Shown here: in pieces, positions 1 to 14,575 of the stretch
Layout of the letters: each line of letters opens with the position of its first letter
How positions within the stretch are numbered: position 1 is the first letter of the stretch
Assembly: GCA_009792885.1 (NCBI GenBank)
Contig: WMCF01000177.1
Location: forward strand, 248,001 to 312,000
Direction of reading: 5' to 3'
Length of the DNA stretch: 64,000 nt
Source of the DNA: Eremophila alpestris peregrina
Taxonomy: Eukaryota > Chordata > Aves > Passeriformes > Alaudidae
Translations under genes and position numbers: made by a program
Notes under the pieces: generated by a model
Told to the model about the DNA's origin: nothing
The model's database searches: none
What the model saw: only the letters and a program-made list of their open reading frames with translations

Positions 1-30
1 TTGATGGAATAAAGCTGCTCCTAGTGATCA

Positions 31-113
31 GAAAATCCCAGAACTGCTTGGGTTGGAAGGGACCTTAAAGATCATCTCATTCCAACCCCATCAGGGCCAG
101 GGACACCATCCCT
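31..113 (-). mobile_element. CR1 LINE 3'-end fragment
   Basis: The segment reading cttgggttggaagggacc, followed by a diverged match to the rest of the terminal CR1 region, is the reverse complement of the CR1 non-LTR retrotransposon 3' end typical of birds and other sauropsids. It is short and truncated, so it is an inactive fossil. The insertion lies in the minus orientation. Confidence 0.75.
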
Positions 114-3100
114 TTTTAATTGTTCAATCTCTTTCATAATACAAATTTTCAGCAGACATATTTTCAAAACATTTCTTCTCTACTACGACCATGAATTTGA
201 TGGAGGAGGTACAACACTGAAGAAGGCTTCAAACATCAGAACCTTGTTATCTAAAAGTCCCTCATACTTTTTCTATGTAGCTCCAACTGACCCTCTCCCA
301 GCTAACTCACTCTTGTATCACACCCACAGCTGTGAGGGCAAGGCTGTCCCCACTCTGTGGTCATTAACACAGCTGCAATATATCAGGGGCAAGATTGCCT
401 TCAGCAGTATCTCTATCTGTCCTCCCACATGAATTCATCATTTATATTAAAGGATGTAATTTCTACAAAGCAGTGACAATAAGTCCTGTGTGGGAAATAA
501 ATGTTCTCACTGCAATGTTTTGTCAAGTTAAAAAACGCACTGGCATTCTGGTTTGCATTCAGTCCCATTCATCATTTGAAAAATCAAATTTTAGTTAAAA
601 AAAAACCCAAACTCTATGGAAGTGTGTGCAAGGAAGAGATTTACTAGCCTAAATTACCAAAAAATCCAACTGAGTATATTTTTCTCCAAACTTCAGTCAC
701 ATCTGTAGTCCAAGGACAACCTGTTCGTCTCTAACACAAACCACTTGAAAGAAACTTTGCTCAAAGACAGTGCTAAAACAGATTTGTTTAAAGTATTAAG
801 GTTTCAGCTTTTTTAGTACCATCCAGATGCTGTTAAATTTGTCAGCTTCAGTGCATTGCTCCAGTAATTTGGATAAATCAGTGAAGCCTTGGCAGCCATT
901 TGCAACTGCAGCTGAGTTTGTTCTTCATGATTTGTTAGATAGGAAAAATCCCCAAAGAGATTGGACTTTCTCTGAGCATATAATTCAGTTTTACAATTTA
1001 CATTAACACTCAGCTAGGGGGATTTGAGCAGGAAAGATCCTCAATCCCTTAAACTCACTACAATATTTACATTCCTACCTTCCCCAATAATTAATGTTAT
1101 GGAAATGATGGTTGCTCTTTAAGGAAAACATCCCACTAGCAGGATGGGGTGTTAAGTCAGTCTAATAAACATTCCAGAGTGAGTACATGATCTCCTTGTC
1201 CTCACGTTCGTCCTTCCTGACTCCTCTAAAAGACAACAAAAGTCATCAAGACTTCAACAAGACACGTGTGCCTCCCCCTGTACCTGAAAAGCAGAACACA
1301 TCTTGGCATCACACAGGAAAGTAAATTATATCCACATAATTATCCCTCCAGAACGTCTTGAAGAACATATGGTATGGAAATGAAAGTGCCTGAAATGGAT
1401 TAACTCGGCTGTGTGATGAGATCCACAGAAGGGAGCGTGAAAAAAAAACATTTCAAAATGTATTCAAGTGTAGGATCTCACAACTAGGCACATTCATCAT
1501 CTGGATAAGGTAATGACACCAGGAAATGAGCTAAGTAAATCCAAGATTGAAGTTTCATTTTGTGAAGTGCATCTGTTTGGCTCATATTCCCCCGAACCTC
1601 ATCGTTCAGCCATGCTGGGTCTCATCTCAGAAGCAAAAGATGCAAGAACATAAATCAAAACAGCTCCTCCAACAAGCAGCCGTGGCAAATATGCTTTTAA
1701 TTTGATTTTATTAAAAAATTAACTGCATCCCAGCAGGACCTTGCCACAGCCCTCCATGACATTTCCTTTCAGGTTGTCCTTTACTGCCGGGTTTGGGGGT
1801 TTTTTTGGGTGGTGTTGCTCAGGGAAGTTAAACCAGCTGGTTTTTCAGAAGAAAATGAGAAGCTCTGGATTGAGCCAAAAAAATTAACAGGGACAGCATG
1901 TTCCTGGAGAGGAGGTCCCATCCTCCAACACTCCTTCCCTGTGATCATCTGGTCACTGCTTTTTATGTTTGGGAATGAGGAAAGACAAAACTGAGGTGGG
2001 TTTACCATGGAGACAACCAGGCAACTCAAAACATTTCTAGGGATGGCAAGTGTTTTTTACACTTCATGTGCCAACGGCACGAGCAGCTGGCCAAAACTCT
2101 GGTTGAACGTGTCCATGGTGGGACTCAGGCTGGTAGAAAAGGGCTTAACTTGAACAAAGGAGTCAAGTGGATGCCCATCACACCAACCACCAGAAATCCT
2201 GTCAGGCTGAGACACCTACAAAGCATTTGACATCAAGATTTTGGGAAATTTCCAAAGGAGAGCATTCATGGTCTCCATTCCTAAGGACTCTGCTCACCAG
2301 TTCAAATTTAAGTTGAACAACCCAGGCAGATGATTACTGGACCAGGATCAATCAGATGTTAGGAAGTTTTAGTCCCACGAGTTCTGCTGGCAAACATTCA
2401 CAGGAGCATGAATGAGAGGAAAAACCAAGGAAGACCCAGACACACAGAAGCTTTCAAAATTAACACATGGATACTTTATGATGTGTTCAAATTGAATTTT
2501 GAATTGTCTCCACCAAAATTACACAAGTTGATGATTACTTTGTCTGTCCCACTTGACTGCAAATGCTGGTTAGGACTGATTTTGTCCAGCTACAGCCTCC
2601 TACATCCCCCTTCTCTCTCTCAACATCCTGTTACGTCTTAGAGGTTTCCCTTTACTCCACACCACAACCAGAGCAAACCGAAGCACCACTATAAACCAAC
2701 ACAAAGAATGATTCAATCAGATGAGCATTGAAGCCACCAAATGGCCCATCAGGGCATTGAAAATATGAATTAGGAGAAATATAAAGCAGAGAAGGCCAGT
2801 TAATGAGTTTATATAGAAATAGGATGAAGTGAGAATAGATCCTTCATCTCCAGTAATATGATGAAGAACTTCAAAGGGTTTTTTTCAGATTCATCTTGAA
2901 CATCACCATGTCATGGGCTAGTTAACAAAGGGGAGCTCTCCAAGGGGTGTCCTGGGGTTATTTTGCAAAGAATTCCCCCATAATTCCCCCCATTGTTGAA
3001 CAATGCTTCAACAGGAATTTTGTAAAAGGACAGGAAGAAACCTCCTCCATCTATTAACTCTACTGCCATCTCTATTCTAGTGCTCCCTGCCATCAGCTGC

Positions 3101-3707
3101 AATTGCTCTGGAAGCAATTTTCCATTCGCTTTTTTTACCCAGAAAGCAAAAAATCCACACCATAATGACCAACACTCTGTAAAGTCACCAAGACATTTCA
3201 GAAGAACTCAAGATAATATTTAACCTCCCTCTTTCCAACACCAGCCACGTTCCAACACTAACCCCGCACGTCACTGAAGCTTTGAGGCTTGGGGCAGCTC
3301 AACTCACTCGTTCCACTTCCAAGGCAGAAAGTGCTGAACCTCCATGATCCCTCCAGGATTGCAGGATGGACGAGAGGTTTTATTTGCAAGGGCAACAATC
3401 TGCTTCTGACCCTTGCCATCCTCCTCCTCCTGGCCAGGTCGCCAGATCGTGTGGGCTGAGGGAACAGGCTGCACTTATTTCAGCCACGGCACTGGGAGCC
3501 CTGGCCTGACGTGGGATCTGCCCACAGACACCGGATTCTTTACGCATTTTCTGCATGCACGCCATGGGCAGCGCCAGAAATACCGGCCGTGCGGGAAAAC
3601 AGGAAAATATTTGATTCCTGGGCTAGGGAAGAAGCCATGGAGCTAAATGCGGCTTTGTTTAGGGGCAGGAGCGCCCGGTCTATGCAACAGGGGCAGTTCA
3701 GGAATGC

Positions 3708-3820
3708 TGATAAGTCTGTTTTCCATGCATAAATAACCTGCGTTCGAGCCCAACCACTTTATCTCAGGGAAGGATAAAGCCCTCGGTGGCAAGGCCCCAA
3801 TATTTGTCTACTCGCTTATC
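3708..3820. promoter_or_regulatory. Cluster of four GATA motifs
   Basis: TGATAAG at 3708-3714, TTATCT at 3759-3764, GGATAAA at 3772-3778 and CTTATC at 3815-3820 lie within 113 bp in non-coding sequence. The density suggests a candidate intronic enhancer, but function is inferred only from motif clustering. Confidence 0.3.
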
Positions 3821-6800
3821 AAGCAGCAGCCTTATTACAAAGGCTAATTCAAGTGGAGATTAGATTTCCCTTATGAAGGAACAGACAATAACATCAGATA
3901 TTCTTCAAACACCACTAAATAAGATTAATGAAGTGCCGCTGCCATGGGCTTTCACCTCAACAATGCCTCAAAAAAACCTCATCCTGGTAGCTCCAAACAA
4001 ATCTTTCCAAGGGTTTCATCATATTTCAGTGTGTAGACATCATCTCGCTTCAGCTGGCCAGAAGCAACTACAAATAGCTTGCAGGAAGCCACTGATTTCC
4101 TGAAAAGAGGGTTAACTGAGAATCATAGGAAACAGAAAATTGAAGCTGGGTCTAACGTCTTGAGTAGGCTGAGGAGGGAAAAAAAATACAGCAGCAGCAG
4201 CACTGAGCATATTCAGATACCTGAATCCATGCAAAATTAAATGAGACTCTTAAAAATCACAAAGAATTACCTACTTCAACCCATCACACCCAGTGGCTTT
4301 CTGTGGGCAGTTTTCACATACAACCACCTACAGGCGACCATCTAAAATCTTAATTGGAAATAAACCCAACTCAACACTGAGATCCACTGAGTGCATCACA
4401 AGTTGCAATACTTTGAATTTAAGTGCTCTCAGCTAAAGGGCTAACTCAAAAACTGAACAGCAAAACAGAACTCAGCAATCAGTGAAGCTTCACGTGCTCA
4501 GCAGTTGCGCTGACTCATCAGACCCCGGCAAAAAATCAACTCAGGGCTCTGCAGGAAACAATCTGAAATAAAAATGTCAACTTGATGACTTTACCAAAAA
4601 AAGTAGGAAGCTTGGTTGTAAAATGTCCTGAATTGTGACAAAATGTTGCACAACAAAAAGGAGGGAAAGCACAGACTGACATGCAGAAAGAGGTGAAAAA
4701 AATTAGAAAACCTGCTGAAGTGTAAGTATTGTAGCAGCCCTCCAAAACCCCAGGGATTGCAGGAGATAGACACAGAACAAGAGGTGATATGAAACCATAA
4801 CCCCATCTGTGTGCTGTGTGTCACACACATGGAATAGCCAGGAAGGAACATGTATGTGAAACAGAAGCAAAAGCGGAAATCAGAGCAATCTGCTATTCAG
4901 AATGTCACTGTATAAATTGAAAATTGAGGGGGCTAAATCCCTCCAAAGACAAGAGTTAAAGCTCCCTTTCCAGGCATTTATCCCAGCCAGCAGAGCAGCT
5001 TCCCTCTGATCTGAGAAAGACAATCTTGGCCTGCCAGGACATTGCAGCAAAAGTCATTGGTTTTGGTTTTGTTTTTTTTTTCTCTTCTCTTGCATCCCAA
5101 TAGATCCTCACTGCATTAACTTTGCATTTTTAATTTATACTCTGAGGCTCCTCCTCCTCACGTAGAACTCTAGATCACTATCAAGAGTTTGACTCCTCTG
5201 CCAGCTCAGGAGGCTGATCTCCAGTTCCAACCAATTCAGCAATGAAAAAAAACCCGGAAAACCACCACTTTTCATGATATTCCAGAGTCTCCTGCCAGAT
5301 ATTTGAAAGAAACATCCTCTAAATATTTATACATCCCTTTCACAGTCTCTGCAGCTTTTTTCTCTCCTACATGACACCTACAAATGAGGAATATCCCACA
5401 GCCAAGGCTGTGGTTGTGCCAAGACCTACATCTCCTTGATAGACCCTACGGATCCACCTCAACCAGTAAAAGTGTTCACAACTTCACAAGAGACCTGGGA
5501 GTGTAATTTGGACACAGAGAGATACAACAAAAAGGTAGAAAAATCCTAAAAATACAATTTAACACTCTAAATAATTTATAAAATAATATTAGAAACCTAC
5601 AAAACATTTGACAGAGCCCTTCAATTTGAAAAAAATATCTTAAACTAAGAGTATAGCTCATGAGGGTGTTCTCACATCAAACCACCAGTGACATCCTGCA
5701 GGCTCTCCTAGGTTCTGGTGGCACAATCCTAAACTTGGTGGAGCTGCTCACAGTCTTTGCTCCAAATGAAAAAAAAATTAGTCTTTCAAAGATTTAGAGC
5801 TAAGTTAGTTGAACCAAAAGCAAGGGAGAAGCATTTCTATTGTCAGTTTTACCAGGAGAATGAAGGAGGGCAGCAGTCTCTCTCTGCACCATAGCCCTGA
5901 GCAAAGAGTACTTCTACCTGTGCCCTCAGGAAAAATAAAACTAAACATTTCCTTCCTAGCTGAAGAATTTCCTAACTGCCACACTGAACCCCTGCATATC
6001 AGCTCTACCCAAGAAACCAGAAGTGAACAAACTGTTCTGCTGGTTGTGTCACTGACCTCAAAAGGCCTTTGCCAGCCCATCCCCAGCTGGGCAGGACCCT
6101 CTGGAGAGGCCTTGCTCAAAGCAGCAAGAAGAAACCCTTCTTACCCTCAACATGAACTCATCAAATGTATCACCAATTCCCTTGAGATCTGGGGACATCT
6201 CAGCACCTTCTGTAGATGGAGAGATCCCAGGACGAGAAAAACAGCCCTTGCTCCAGGAAGATCCTGGTTCAGCTCCAGTCTGGAAGCGCGGGCTGCTCCT
6301 TTGATGCCCTGCCAGGAGTAGCCTCCACTGAGGAAGCCCAGGATGAGTCACGCCACGGGAAGAAGGAATTTGCCAATCTGGATTGAAACATTCAGATGAA
6401 ACCGTGGGGTTTTCCCCCTGCTCTGCCATCTCCCTTAGTGCACAGCAGTTCCTGGTAATGGCACACAGCCAGGCAGGTGATCCAGCAAAGGAGAAGCAAA
6501 TATACCCGGCACACACATGGGGAGGGTCTGCCAGCCATGGCTTTGCCCTAAAAACTGAGGCAAGAGGGTGTTAAGGAACTGAAAGGATCATTTGGGAAGA
6601 GCACCATAAAAGCTTTTCTGGTTTTTCACTGATTTGCATGAATTCCAGTTGGCATTGGGGTTTACTGCTTTCCACACCTGCAGAGCTCTGAGCCCAGAGC
6701 TTGTACCGTGTCTGCACCATATCTTCAAATACTGTGTCCTCTAATCCCAGTTAACTTCTACATAAATCCGGGGAAAAAAGCTTCTAAACCTGTAAGACAG

Positions 6801-7901
6801 CTCCAAGAAAAAGTTTAGCCCTAGTAGCCTCTCCAGCAAGGGATAAAACACATACAAAACTGATCCATGTTACGTGTACAAAGATGCAGGTAGTCTTTTT
6901 ATGAAAATATAACATTCTGAGCATTAAGGAATTAAAATTAATTCCTTTTTCCCACAAAATCCATTTTAATCAACAATGAGGCAAAGTATTTCTTTGCTTC
7001 ACTCACTGTCTTGACCTACTGCAAGCCAAAAGCATAATAAAGAATAAAAGCAGGAGTGACATCTCCTCTGTCTTTTCAGCTCGATTTGGCAATTCTGGCA
7101 ATAAAACTCCTAATTCAACATGTTCTTTACTTAAAATTGAAACTGCAGGACATCTGCTGTAGCTGCTGAGCTTGCTGTGCACCAGAGCATTTCAAGTCTC
7201 ACTCTGTGCCTCTTTAACGTTGGGGTTTGTTTTTTTTTTTATCTCTCCAGCCCAACCTCTAATTTAAAGGAAACTGTGCTGGATGCTCTAATTGACCCCG
7301 TTCTCTTCCTTCCCCAGTTTGTCTCTATAATTAGCCCTTCCCAGCCAAGGGAATCAGCAACAAGACCTTTCCAAGCCCCACCCTGCAGACCACAGCGACT
7401 GCCTCGTATTGTTTTTGCCCAAAAATCAACAGCTTCAGGACAACAAAAGGTTTAAAATTGAAAAAAAAAAAACAACAAACCAAGATGAAATGTGTATTGA
7501 TAATTTTTCAGCACATTACGGTGAATGAAGCAGGAAACCCAAAATTTCACCTGCAACAGGAATCCCTCGGCAGTACTTTGTAACATGAGCAAAACACTTG
7601 TTTTCCTCAAAAAAACACACAGTTGCAAAGCTGCCCACCCCAAATTCACCCACCCAAGAGTTCCCCTGTGGATCTCAGTGCACGCACCGAACACAGAGGA
7701 TTCCAATCTCCACTAAGGCAACAGAAGGCCCCACACCTTTTTTCTTGAGGAATTAAAAGGCACGTTGAGAATGAGGAAAGGAAACACATTAAAAAAATAC
7801 TCTTATCAGCAAGCAAATGCCACCATCAAGATTTTACTTCCCTACTTGCCTCTACAATAGGTGATTCCTACCAGGTGACCGGAGCTGAGGGTATTTTTAG
7901 G

Positions 7902-7923
7902 TTTTTTTTTGGGGGGGGGGGGG
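7902..7923. repeat. Homopolymer junction T9 G13
   Basis: Nine T followed directly by thirteen G. Such tracts are unstable and error-prone in sequencing, so the exact length should not be trusted. Confidence 0.9.
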
Positions 7924-10643
7924 AACTAACAAAAAACCCACCACACCATCAGCAGAAAAACCTTTAAAGCCGAAACAACCCCCCAAAACCCAGCTGAGAT
8001 CCAGGTTTCAGAGCTGCTGAGCACCAGGAAGTCCAGGATGAAGGAGAAGATCCCAGCAACACCGGCAAAAACACACAAGATGATCTCAGGTCTAATGTGG
8101 CCTAACCCAGGTCCTCAGTGCCACCACAGCACCTTCTGTCTCAGTCTTCCCAAAGGATGATACTCCAGCTAGCACAATCCAAAACTAAACCAGAGGAATT
8201 TCTCTGGTTAGTTTGGAGCTTTGTTTTCTTCCATGTTGCACCTCCCATCCCCAGTGTTCCAAGGCCACCCACTGCAATGGGCTGCTCCTGAAGAAGATGC
8301 CACCAGGACAAGCATCTCAAGGTCTCCTGGTGTGCACCAGGTGCATAAGTCACTATTTTCTGCTCAATTCTCCCACTTGACTTTGCAGCTTTACAATCAT
8401 TTTGCACCCACATCACATTAGAAACCGAACAAGTTGAATTTTTTATGATTTTTGAGATTAATTTCCCAGACTGACATTCACTTCAAATCCACCAACATCA
8501 TTAGCTAAGAATTATCTCAGCAGTCCAGAGCTCCAGCCTCTCAAAGCACACCAACACACATACTTGTGTAACAATCTGGAATTTCAACATTTAGACATTT
8601 AGAAAATTAAACTGCAGCTGGCGGGAGTCTCGCTAATAATGGCAGCACCTGAACCTGTAATGATCCTTCACCTAAGGAAAATTGTTCAAGTTTTTTGAAT
8701 ACCTGCCCACTTGCAGCCCCTGAAGAGCATACCTGAAAAGAAAGTATGTAGATTAATGCTCCCAAAACAGAAAAGAAAGTTGATCCAGTCCTACAAGAAG
8801 AGAAAAAAAACCCCAACACCTTTCTCAATGCAGAAAATAGTCTGTGCTCAGGGGGAAAAAAATAAACTTCAAAATACACAGAAAAACTTCACCCAAACCA
8901 TTACAAACCATGTCTCTAGGTTTTATTTTCCAATTATTTTTCTGAGATATTCTCTCAAGGATTCCACTTTTATTAAAAATAGACTCAAAAAGACAGAAGA
9001 TCACAATGTCCCCACCACACAGTCTGAACCATGAATATCAGACTGAGCTGCTTTCAGACTGAGTTTTCAAATGAGTTTTGTCTGCAACTGAAAAAGATTC
9101 ACACAGGGCCACTCCTTAGACTGCAACAACTGCATTAAATATCTCATTTAGATTTTGCTCCTCAGGTTTCACATCTTCCCTGACAAAACAAAAATGAAAG
9201 CAGTCTTCAAGCAGCTGAGCTGCAGAAAAAAAACCTGGAGGAAAACCCTAATGTTGCTAAAACTGAGCCAGCAAACCCTGGGTGAGATTCACACCTTCCC
9301 TCTGTGGGAACAAGAAAATACTCAAGCAGGGATTTTTTTTTCTCCTTGTTTCAGCAAAAGCTTTTAGGTAGGAGAATCAATTCTCAATCCCTCAGAAATA
9401 GACCTTTGTGATCATTTTTTTCTCCTTATCCCATTTGCTGGAAGTGCTCTTTTTTATATATATTTTTTTAATATATTTTTCTCCTCATACTTATTGCATT
9501 GTTCACCCCAGATGAACAGTGATGGCTCTAGACAGGTATTTCAATCACATAAATGAAGAAACACAGCATAGGACAGCTGAACTCAGCTGGAAGGCAGCAG
9601 CTCCCACCTGGAGTTACAAAGAGACTGGAGCCTGGAACAATGCACAAGTCCATGTCTTTTCCACAAAACTGGTGGGGCAAGGAACAGGCAACAGCTGCCA
9701 AGTCATCTTTCTTGGCAAGTTATTTCCTAATGATACAATAGGAAGAAATATTGCTGCTAATGTTTATCAATGCTAATAAATTCCTTAATCAAATCCCTGT
9801 GGATTGCAGTGAGATCAGAGATGCATTTGGATAAAGAACTACATTTTGAAACAAGTGCTCTGACAAGTCCTGGTGCACTTGGCAACCCCTGGAGTCGAGC
9901 GAGGTGAAGCAGCGAGCAGCTGAAGGATTTGTGGGTTCATCCAATTCTCCCTGCAGAATCCTCCATTGCTTTTGGTAAAGTTCATTCTCTTCATAGCTGA
10001 GGAAAACTCTTAAGATTCCTCGTTATCTGCTGCAGGCACCTCAAACCTGACCTCTGCTCTGCATTGTCCTCCTATCTGCTTGCCTACCTCCCAGGCACGG
10101 TGAAGTGCCTCCGGATAAGATTATCCACAGCGATGGCTGCCCCAGCCCTCCTGACAGGGAGCACCAGTGCCTGTCCGTGCAGGTTATTTGTGCCACAGTC
10201 TGGCTGGGAAGGAGGAATCCCAGAGTGTGCCCTCCTTGCTCAGCCAGACGTTTCTCCACACTGGCAAACGTGGGGCCCGAATCCCAAGGGAGGCGCCTGG
10301 GCCGCCGCATCCCTTGGCAGCAGGGCTGCATCTTTATTTTCGGATGAAAAGCAAAAGAAACAGTGGCTCTGCTTTTAAACATCTCTCCAAATGCCTTTGT
10401 TGAGCTGCAGCGGTTCAGCCATCCTTGCCACCACCAGCAGCAACGAATTCCACATAATGATGCCCCATTTATGAAGCAATTGGTGAATTAAGGAGCAGAG
10501 ACCAGCTCTTCTGCACTCAAAGAAAACGTTATTTACCCAAAAAACGTCACTCTCCCAAAAAAACCATTTATTTCAAAAAATCATTACAAATGGCTCAGCA
10601 TTGTTTTAATCAAGCACAACATTTCAAACGATCCACTGCAGTC

Positions 10644-10660
10644 TTTTTTTTTTTTTTTTT
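10644..10660. repeat. Poly(T) tract
   Basis: Seventeen consecutive T. No target-site duplication or retrocopied gene is evident next to it. Confidence 0.9.
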
Positions 10661-13600
10661 CCTAATGGGACCACATTCCTTAACAATTAAATCATTTACT
10701 AATTCCTCCCCGGGGAGGCTGTCCTGTGCACCCAACAAGCACAAACCAACCTGACAGTTTACAGACAAGTGCCACAAAAGTTTAAATGGCAACATTTAGG
10801 AGAATTTTTATTTTGGTCTATGTATTTATGTGGAGTATGAAAAGACAGTCGAGTTACGGAAGTCTACTAAAGTAAATATTTTCAGTTAACTTGTTTTAAG
10901 TTCATCCCTCAAAACCAACCATGTAGATGCTGAATACAATAAAAGAATTCTTGGCGGTCTATCAAAAAACCTTCATAGTCAGAGCTGGTTTTAAAGCTCA
11001 GGTTTTCCACAGATGGATCTATCTGGATTAAACACTGCTCTTCTATCAATGCTGAGCCATGATACAGCACATCCTGGATCCTCTACCTTTTTAAAGGTAG
11101 AAATAGAAGACAGTCCAAAGGATTTTGATTAAAAAACAGCACAGAGGCTGTCAGATTATCTGTGCATGATGGATAAAAGCCAAGACCTGGAATGGGCATC
11201 CAAAGAGTAACTCTAGGATTCAAGGTCATCTGGGGGATGCTGAAGAGATTCAAGGTGAAGAGACCAGCAAATAATATTCAAAAATTATACTGAAACCTAC
11301 ATATTTTGGCTATTTTTACATTTAAAGGGGGTAACCAAAGCATTTGTTTATTCTAAACTACATTTGTCCTTTAATACTTCATGCAGCATCCAAGCAGGAC
11401 AGTCCCCTGTGCTCTGTACCCCACTGCTCCTAACAGGGATTTCAGTAACTCCTACAAGTCACAGGGATGGAAACCAAGATGATTTTCCCAAGAGAAGCTG
11501 AGCAGACAGTTGGAACCACCAAAACTACCAGGGTTGAAAGGGTCCAGCCCAGCCCTCCCCTCAAAGGGGAACACCTACTCACAGAGCCAGCCTATCCCTA
11601 AGGGGTCTTAACACCAACAGGGGTTTCATAAACTTCCTCCATGACATGGAAGCAATCTTTAAAAGCACACCACAACCAAACAGAGAAATGACAGGAGACT
11701 ACAGCAGAGCTATTGCCTGCATCTTGCTGTCAGTCAGGCATGTAGCTGCAAAAAAAGCAACATATCTCTGTAGGTGATTGAGATGAGAGCTTGGATGAGA
11801 CACAGCTGGCTGAGCTCTCCATGTGATGATCTCACATCAACAGAGAAAGGATCCAACTAAGGAATATCAATATTCCTTGGGAGGATACAGAGATGGATCT
11901 CAAAGGGTCCAAGCAAAGTTCAAGTTTGTATTTGGGTGCTTAATGCAAGGCCAGCACAGGTATCTGCACACACTATGTATCTGCTCAGGGTAACTGGTAA
12001 CTCAGCAGCTCCCGTAGCTCCTATCTTCTTCGTTTTCCATGATGGCATCAACATGACCCGGCCTCACTGCCATCCTACCCCCAGCATCTTCAGTGCACCA
12101 CGGTCTTTCCACTTCTGAGCCCCATTTCCCTTGGCAAAAAATCTGCCAGGTTGAAGACCACACTCTGTCTCTTCATGAGGCTCTTAGCAAAACTCTAAAA
12201 AAGGGCTGACAAAAAAACACCAACAGAGCCCAAAACTATGACCCATGGCTTTGTCTAATCATGGTTTGGCACAGTGTGAACAGTTATGAGAAACTGCAAT
12301 GCAAGACTTTAACAGCAGAAAGCAATCAGAAGAGTGACAACAATCCTTAAATCACAGGTATTTATTTATTTCATTTTGCCTAGAAAAACTCTGAGGAGTT
12401 TGCACCAAAACACTGTGGAGCCACTTGCCAGCTTCATGCTGATTATCAGCAAATGGACCTGGGACTATCCTTGTTCTCCTCCCAAAATTAACTTCAGCCA
12501 GGCCAGATCCTCTTTAACTGGAGCCTGTGACTAGACCAGCTTCATGAGCTCATGGAAAGGCAGTGGAAGCAGGAGTTTAATAGGCTGCAAGTGGAAGGCT
12601 ACGCTCTGCAAGCAGTGGATCATGGACAACCTCATTCTACTTGGACACTACCCACCTAACACAGCTCAAACCACTTCGTTTCCCTTCTCCTCCTGCAGCC
12701 CACAAACCACAGGTAGAAGACAACCAACATGAGACACCTAAAGTCATGAAGAACCCAATCTGACTTTGCAGATGATACTGCTGGGAGCAGGATTTTGGAC
12801 CAAGTGGCCTCTTGAGCTCCCTTCTGACACAGCTGAGCCTACATTCCTCCATCAGAGGCAGCATTAAGATCATGGGGGTTTTGTTAGGAATAAAAAGCCA
12901 TTGTGGCAAAGACATGGAACTCTCACCTCACCTGTAAGATTTTTCCACAGGTACCTGTGAAAAAGGGATCCATAGATTCCTCCCCACAGACAGAATAATG
13001 CTACCACAAGGTCTAACAAAACTGCAACTCTCGATAATATTTTAAAAACAGACACAAAAATCAGTTCAACTATAAAAATCCATGTTCAATAGCCTTCCCT
13101 CCTGAATTGTCATATTTTCTGAGGTCAAGTGGTTTGTTGAGTTCCACTTTTAAAAGTTTAATTCCAAGACACAGAGGTTAAGACATTGACACAATCACAG
13201 GAGTGAGACATACATGCCACCATGGTGTATGACCTGTCAAACATGACACGAAATTTAATAATAAAGAATCAAACAAAGAAAACAAAGACTATTCCATTTC
13301 CCTTTTTTCCTGTTTTTATCCATTATCTGGCAGGAGTTTCATGTGTTTGGTTTCTATAGTCTCAACTCTGAACACCTGCGCCTTCACACATATACCCAAA
13401 ATCTATGGAAAAATTTGGCCTGTGTAAAAGAAAAATAAAATTCCACAAAAACAGTCTCCATTCCAATGATGCACAGATATCCCATCAGCAGCATTTTGTC
13501 CTTAAAATTCCATAAGAAAGCCAAGCTTTGTGATAATCCCAGCCTTCTTACCTGAAAACATGACAGTATTTTTGCAGCATGAAGCCCAAGCTTCTCCCCA

Positions 13601-14207
13601 GAGCAGGGAAGCACCCAGACACATCCCAAATCTCTGATGCTACTGCTTTTGTGCAAAGGAATGCTAGAGAAAGTCTCCAATTTGCAAACTTGAGCCGTGA
13701 TCCTTTAAATATTTATGCTCATGTTTACTTTGTCGAGAGGGGATAAATCCCGTTCACTCAAGAGGAAGTGAAGCAAATGTCGGCACGCAGGACAAAGCCT
13801 GAGAAATTCAGATGCTCTTTCAAACCTCAACACAAAAAGCCCAGCATGTTCCAAAGCTGAAACCTGCACCCAGCCCATGTCAGGGAGCCAGAGTCCAGGC
13901 CCAGGCTGGGAGCTTCACAACAAACGTGCCTTCAACCCCGGTGTTTCGCGTGCAAGTGGGAGCGCAAATTCCCTTTTATTTACAAACCGAGGGGACGCAG
14001 GAATTTCTGAAATCAAGTTTGACCGGCTAAGATGCTTCCAGTGGTTCAACGACCTTGTTTGCTCCCTCATAAATGTATTTTTAAAGGAATTGAGTTCAAA
14101 AGTTGCATGGTTTAGAGCAAGAACTAGAACTGGGCAGAAAATGGCCACACCACGCTCACCAAAACCAACTGCCCCAAACGACTTTGGAGACTCTCCGGTC
14201 ACACTTG

Positions 14208-14575
14208 AATGCCAGAATCCCAGACTGGTTTGGGCTGGAAGGGACCTTAAAAGCTGATCTTGTTCCACCCTCTGCCTTGGGCAGGGACACCTTCCACTAG
14301 CCCAGGTTGCTCCAAACTCTGTCCAACCTGGCCTGGAATACTTCCAGCGACGGGGCAGCCACAGATTCTCTGGGCAGCCTGTGCCAGGGCCTCAGCACCC
14401 TCTCAGCCAACCCCTTCTTCCCAATATCCCATCTGACCCTGCCCTCTGGCATTGGGAAGCCATTCCCCCTGGTCCTGGCACTACAGTTCCTGATGAAGAG
14501 TCCCTCTCCGGCTTCCTTGTACATCCCCTTCAGACATTGGAAGTTTGCTCCTGGTTTCCCCAGACCTGAGGTATT
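14208..14575 (-). mobile_element. CR1 LINE fragment, about 370 bp
   Basis: This is the longest recognisable transposon in the window. Reading the plus strand it follows the reverse complement of the CR1 3' region: gggctggaagggacctt, then gggcagggacacctt, ctctgggcagcctgtgcca, and a segment ending near the pyrimidine-rich ccattccccctggtcctg. It is 5'-truncated and diverged, as usual for avian CR1. The frames inside it are remnants and carry no intact protein. Confidence 0.85.

Noticed and set aside
5809..6516. Overlapping frames of 170 (plus) and 152 (minus) codons
   Set aside because: No recognisable domain, antisense to each other and inside a probable intron.
12737..12860. Possible sense-strand CR1 remnant (ttttggaccaagtggcctc)
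   Set aside because: The resemblance is confined to one short word and is too weak to call without a repeat search.
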